Origin: CAYFMS01 sp964491425
GTDB taxonomy: Bacteria > Patescibacteriota > Patescibacteriia > UBA9934
Assembly (NCBI GenBank): GCA_964491425.1
Contig: CAZBFR010000037.1
Span: 1-7,719, forward strand
DNA: 7,719 bases
Direction: 5' to 3'
Shown: positions 5,886 through 7,719 of the stretch, one piece after another
How positions within the stretch are numbered: the stretch's first letter is position 1
Layout of the letters: each line of letters starts with the position of its first letter
The notes under the pieces: model-generated
Database searches by the model: none
Seen by the model: the letters and a program-made list of their open reading frames with translations, nothing else
What the model was told of the DNA's origin: nothing
Translations under genes and position numbers: made by a program

Positions 5886-5893
5886 AAAGCTAT

Positions 5894-6211
5894 ATGGACG
5901 AACAAAAACGAGGAACGACAACAAAACTCCTCTTACAAGAAATCCGCGCGCTCCAAGATTCGATCGACGAGTTGACGGACGCGGTATCGCGAATAAAAAC
6001 ACCTCGGCTTGGACGAGGAATTGGCGGGATGATTCTTGGAAGTATGATCCAGGGACTCGGATTTGTCATTGGAACAACGATTTTGTTTGCCGTTATGATT
6101 TTCGGGTTACGCGAACTTGTAACGAGCGCCCCGTTTCAAAAATGGCTTAACGGGCAAATCGAAACCGCGATTAATCGGTCGCTCGATTCGTTCCTTTCTA
6201 ACGTACGATAA
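5894..6211 (+). CDS. Small membrane protein with N-terminal coiled coil (possibly DUF5665-like)
   Basis: A 105-residue protein with no known function. A polar N-terminal segment (about 9-34, LLLQEIRALQDSIDELTDAV) with heptad-like hydrophobics suggests a short coiled coil. A basic GRGIGG junction leads into a hydrophobic stretch (about 43-72) rich in glycine, including GLGFVIGTTILFAVMIFGL. The C-terminal helix is amphipathic (about 80-102). The glycine-rich pattern after a helix recalls DUF5665 small membrane proteins, but I hold this only loosely. There is no Shine-Dalgarno upstream; translation would be leaderless. The gene runs divergently from the polysaccharide operon and overlaps the 3' end of pyruvate kinase by 14 bases. 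Confidence 0.75.
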   Translation: MDEQKRGTTTKLLLQEIRALQDSIDELTDAVSRIKTPRLGRGIGGMILGSMIQGLGFVIGTTILFAVMIFGLRELVTSAPFQKWLNGQIETAINRSLDSFLSNVR

Positions 6212-7607
6212 GTTCGAGTTGACCGCGTGCGCCGGTCGTTAAGTAGGCGCATTTTTGCGTTCCGCGGAGGAGTTTTTGCTTTCGAAGAGCGGCGTCCATT
6301 TGATAGACAAACGTTTCTTGCTCAACGTCAACCGCGACGGGAAAGACGTGCGAGAAAAGGTGCCAGCGGGTTTTCGGCATTGTGGAGCGGGTCGCGACGT
6401 AGACCGGAAGGCGTAGACGAGCGTAGCGAAGCACGGCCATTGCCTGCTCGTCCTCCCCAACGATCGCAACTAGGTCGATCGCCTCGAGTTCGGCAAGTTG
6501 CGCGAGCGTTGACGCGAGGACAGCTTGAACGGAGAGTCCGACGTGGAAATGATGCTCGAGCGGACGATAGAGTTGCGGGTTCTTTTCCGCTTCAGCGATA
6601 ATCACTCGAAGAGTCGCGACCGATTCCACGGGATACTCCCCTACCGCGGATTCGGACGAAAGCATAACTCCGTCAGCGTGATCAAATACGGCGTTCGCGG
6701 TGTCGGTAATTTCCGCGCGAGTTGCGCGAGGGTTAAGGGTCATTGAGTGGAGCATTTGCGTCGCGACAATGACCGGCACTCCAAATCGTCGCGCCTCGTC
6801 GATAATTTCTTTCTGTAAAATCGGGAGTTCTTCAAACGGCATTTCGATTCCGAGATCTCCGCGAGCAACCATTACGGCGTCGGAAACCGTAAGAATTTCT
6901 TCGAGTCGTTCAATCGCTTGACGACGCTCGATCTTAACGAGAATTTGCGGAACCGTTCGCCCGAGTGTTTTACATTTTTTCGCGATAAGGGCGCGAACGC
7001 GCGTAACCGTAATCGGGTCCGTGACAAATGACAAGGCGACAATATCAACTCCCTGCTCGAGCCCAAAGAGTAAATCTTTTTGATCTTCTTCCGTAAACGC
7101 GGGAAGCGAAACAACCGAATCGGGAACGTTCATCCCTTTATTTGAGCTTACGCGCCCCCCGTTTATAATTCGAATAACGATTTCCTTCTTTTCGACGCGG
7201 AGGACCTTCGCCTCGATCACCCCATCGTCTAAAAAGACACGGTGATCTTTTTTAACATCGCGGTAGAGTTCGGGGACATCGATCGGAAGCGTATTCCCGC
7301 CCTCGTATTCAAGCGACGCACCCGAAAGTCGCCACTCCTCCCCCTTTTTCAGCTCAATCCCAGCTTTTGGTAAAATCCCGAGGCGCAGTTTCGGCCCCTG
7401 TAAATCTTGTAAAATCGCAACCGTTTTTCCGGTCTTTTTCTCCGCCTTGCGTACCGAGCGAATATATTCGGCGTGCTCCCCGTGCGTGCCGTGGGAGAAA
7501 TTCAAGCGTACAACCGACATTCCGGCATGGATCATCCTCGCAATCGTGACGACATCCTTCGACGCCGGTCCGATCGTTGCAATAATTGTCGTGCGTATCG
7601 CTTCCAT
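6198..7607 (-). CDS. pyk: Pyruvate kinase, K+-independent type
   Basis: A 469-residue cytoplasmic enzyme converting phosphoenolpyruvate and ADP to pyruvate and ATP, the last step of glycolysis. Visible motifs are VRLNFSHG (33-40) for substrate binding, QDLQGPKLRLG (67-77), catalytic Lys225 in LVKIER, metal ligands Glu227 and Asp251 (VARGDLG), Thr283 in VATQMLHSM, and TRAEITDTANAVFDHADGVM (296-315). Length matches single-copy bacterial enzymes. Positions equivalent to 113/114/117/120 of the rabbit muscle enzyme are Leu69, Gln70, Lys73 and Leu76, the combination of enzymes that do not need K+. SSES (317-320) replaces the more common SGET. The C-terminal domain is divergent, with YLTTGARGQLELIVR in place of the usual GTTN-containing end, and no recognisable fructose-bisphosphate site. 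A single-gene unit with a near-leaderless promoter. Confidence 0.96.
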   Translation of the reverse strand: MEAIRTTIIATIGPASKDVVTIARMIHAGMSVVRLNFSHGTHGEHAEYIRSVRKAEKKTGKTVAILQDLQGPKLRLGILPKAGIELKKGEEWRLSGASLEYEGGNTLPIDVPELYRDVKKDHRVFLDDGVIEAKVLRVEKKEIVIRIINGGRVSSNKGMNVPDSVVSLPAFTEEDQKDLLFGLEQGVDIVALSFVTDPITVTRVRALIAKKCKTLGRTVPQILVKIERRQAIERLEEILTVSDAVMVARGDLGIEMPFEELPILQKEIIDEARRFGVPVIVATQMLHSMTLNPRATRAEITDTANAVFDHADGVMLSSESAVGEYPVESVATLRVIIAEAEKNPQLYRPLEHHFHVGLSVQAVLASTLAQLAELEAIDLVAIVGEDEQAMAVLRYARLRLPVYVATRSTMPKTRWHLFSHVFPVAVDVEQETFVYQMDAALRKQKLLRGTQKCAYLTTGARGQLELIVR

Positions 7608-7622
7608 AACATTAATGGAACC

Positions 7623-7631
7623 ATTATATCA
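7623..7631 (-). promoter_or_regulatory. Extended -10 promoter of pyruvate kinase
   Basis: On the minus strand, TGA followed by perfect TATAAT (TG at 7631-7630, box 7628-7623). The predicted start near 7616 leaves about 9 leader bases before ATG 7607, with no Shine-Dalgarno. A -35 box is not apparent. The element begins only 2 bases past the stop codon of the upstream gene. Confidence 0.6.
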
Positions 7632-7633
7632 TA

Positions 7634-7719
7634 CTAACGCGTCGGTTTACGCTTCTTCCGTTGCGCTCTCGCGAGGCGCTCGAGTTCGTCTTGGAAATGT
7701 TCGATATTTTCAAAGGCGT
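7634..7719 (-). CDS. C-terminal end of an unidentified gene
   Basis: The minus-strand frame is open from the window edge to TAG at 7636-7634, giving 27 residues: AFENIEHFQDELERLARAQR followed by KKRKPTR. The first part has a helical, coiled-coil-like pattern and the end is strongly basic, as in nucleic-acid-binding or ribosome-associated tails. Its codon style resembles the neighbours. It is too short to name a family. It is the likely upstream neighbour of pyruvate kinase, but the kinase has its own promoter. Confidence 0.55.
   Translation of the reverse strand, partial: AFENIEHFQDELERLARAQRKKRKPTR

Noticed and set aside
1..7719. CRISPR arrays, insertion sequences or tandem DNA repeats.
   Set aside because: I saw no regularly spaced direct repeats, transposase-like proteins or terminal inverted repeats. 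The only inverted repeats found are short hairpins at gene ends.

Overview
The window looks like chromosomal DNA from a bacterium with a small, compact genome, most plausibly a Patescibacteria/CPR-type lineage. That assignment is inference. It rests on tight gene packing, very short or absent 5' leaders, many small single-pass membrane proteins of unknown family, and an extracytoplasmic beta-repeat protein of a style I associate with that group. The standard genetic code fits: two genes end in TGA and no complete gene has an internal TGA.

Left part (1-2145, plus strand): two consecutive bitopic membrane proteins of unknown family. The first is cut by the window edge and is strikingly GC-rich; the second is a complete 438-residue protein. 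Their cytoplasmic parts differ, but both end outside the membrane in a six-cysteine domain with the same pattern, which I read as homologous. Between them lie two hairpins (the second a good intrinsic terminator) and a sigma70-type promoter. This pair is the best candidate for an undescribed system.

Middle (2165-2823): a complete tRNA-Asp(GUC) with its own promoter, encoded CCA and intrinsic terminator, followed by a small P-loop kinase of the N4BP2/AAA_33 type. The kinase gene ends in a hairpin shared with the convergent operon on its right.

Minus-strand operon (5847 down to 2827): three tightly packed genes. They encode a membrane-anchored protein with an Ig-like domain and three copies of a beta-type repeat, a processive family 2 glycosyltransferase of the PgaC/BcsA/HAS type, and a membrane-anchored thioredoxin-fold protein with a CxxC site. 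Together they suggest synthesis and surface handling of a polysaccharide.

Right part (5848-7719): a very small divergent promoter region, a 105-residue membrane protein on the plus strand, pyruvate kinase on the minus strand (overlapping it tail to tail by 14 bases, with the residue signature of K+-independent enzymes), and the last 27 codons of another minus-strand gene. Several promoters sit so close to their start codons that the transcripts would be leaderless or nearly so.
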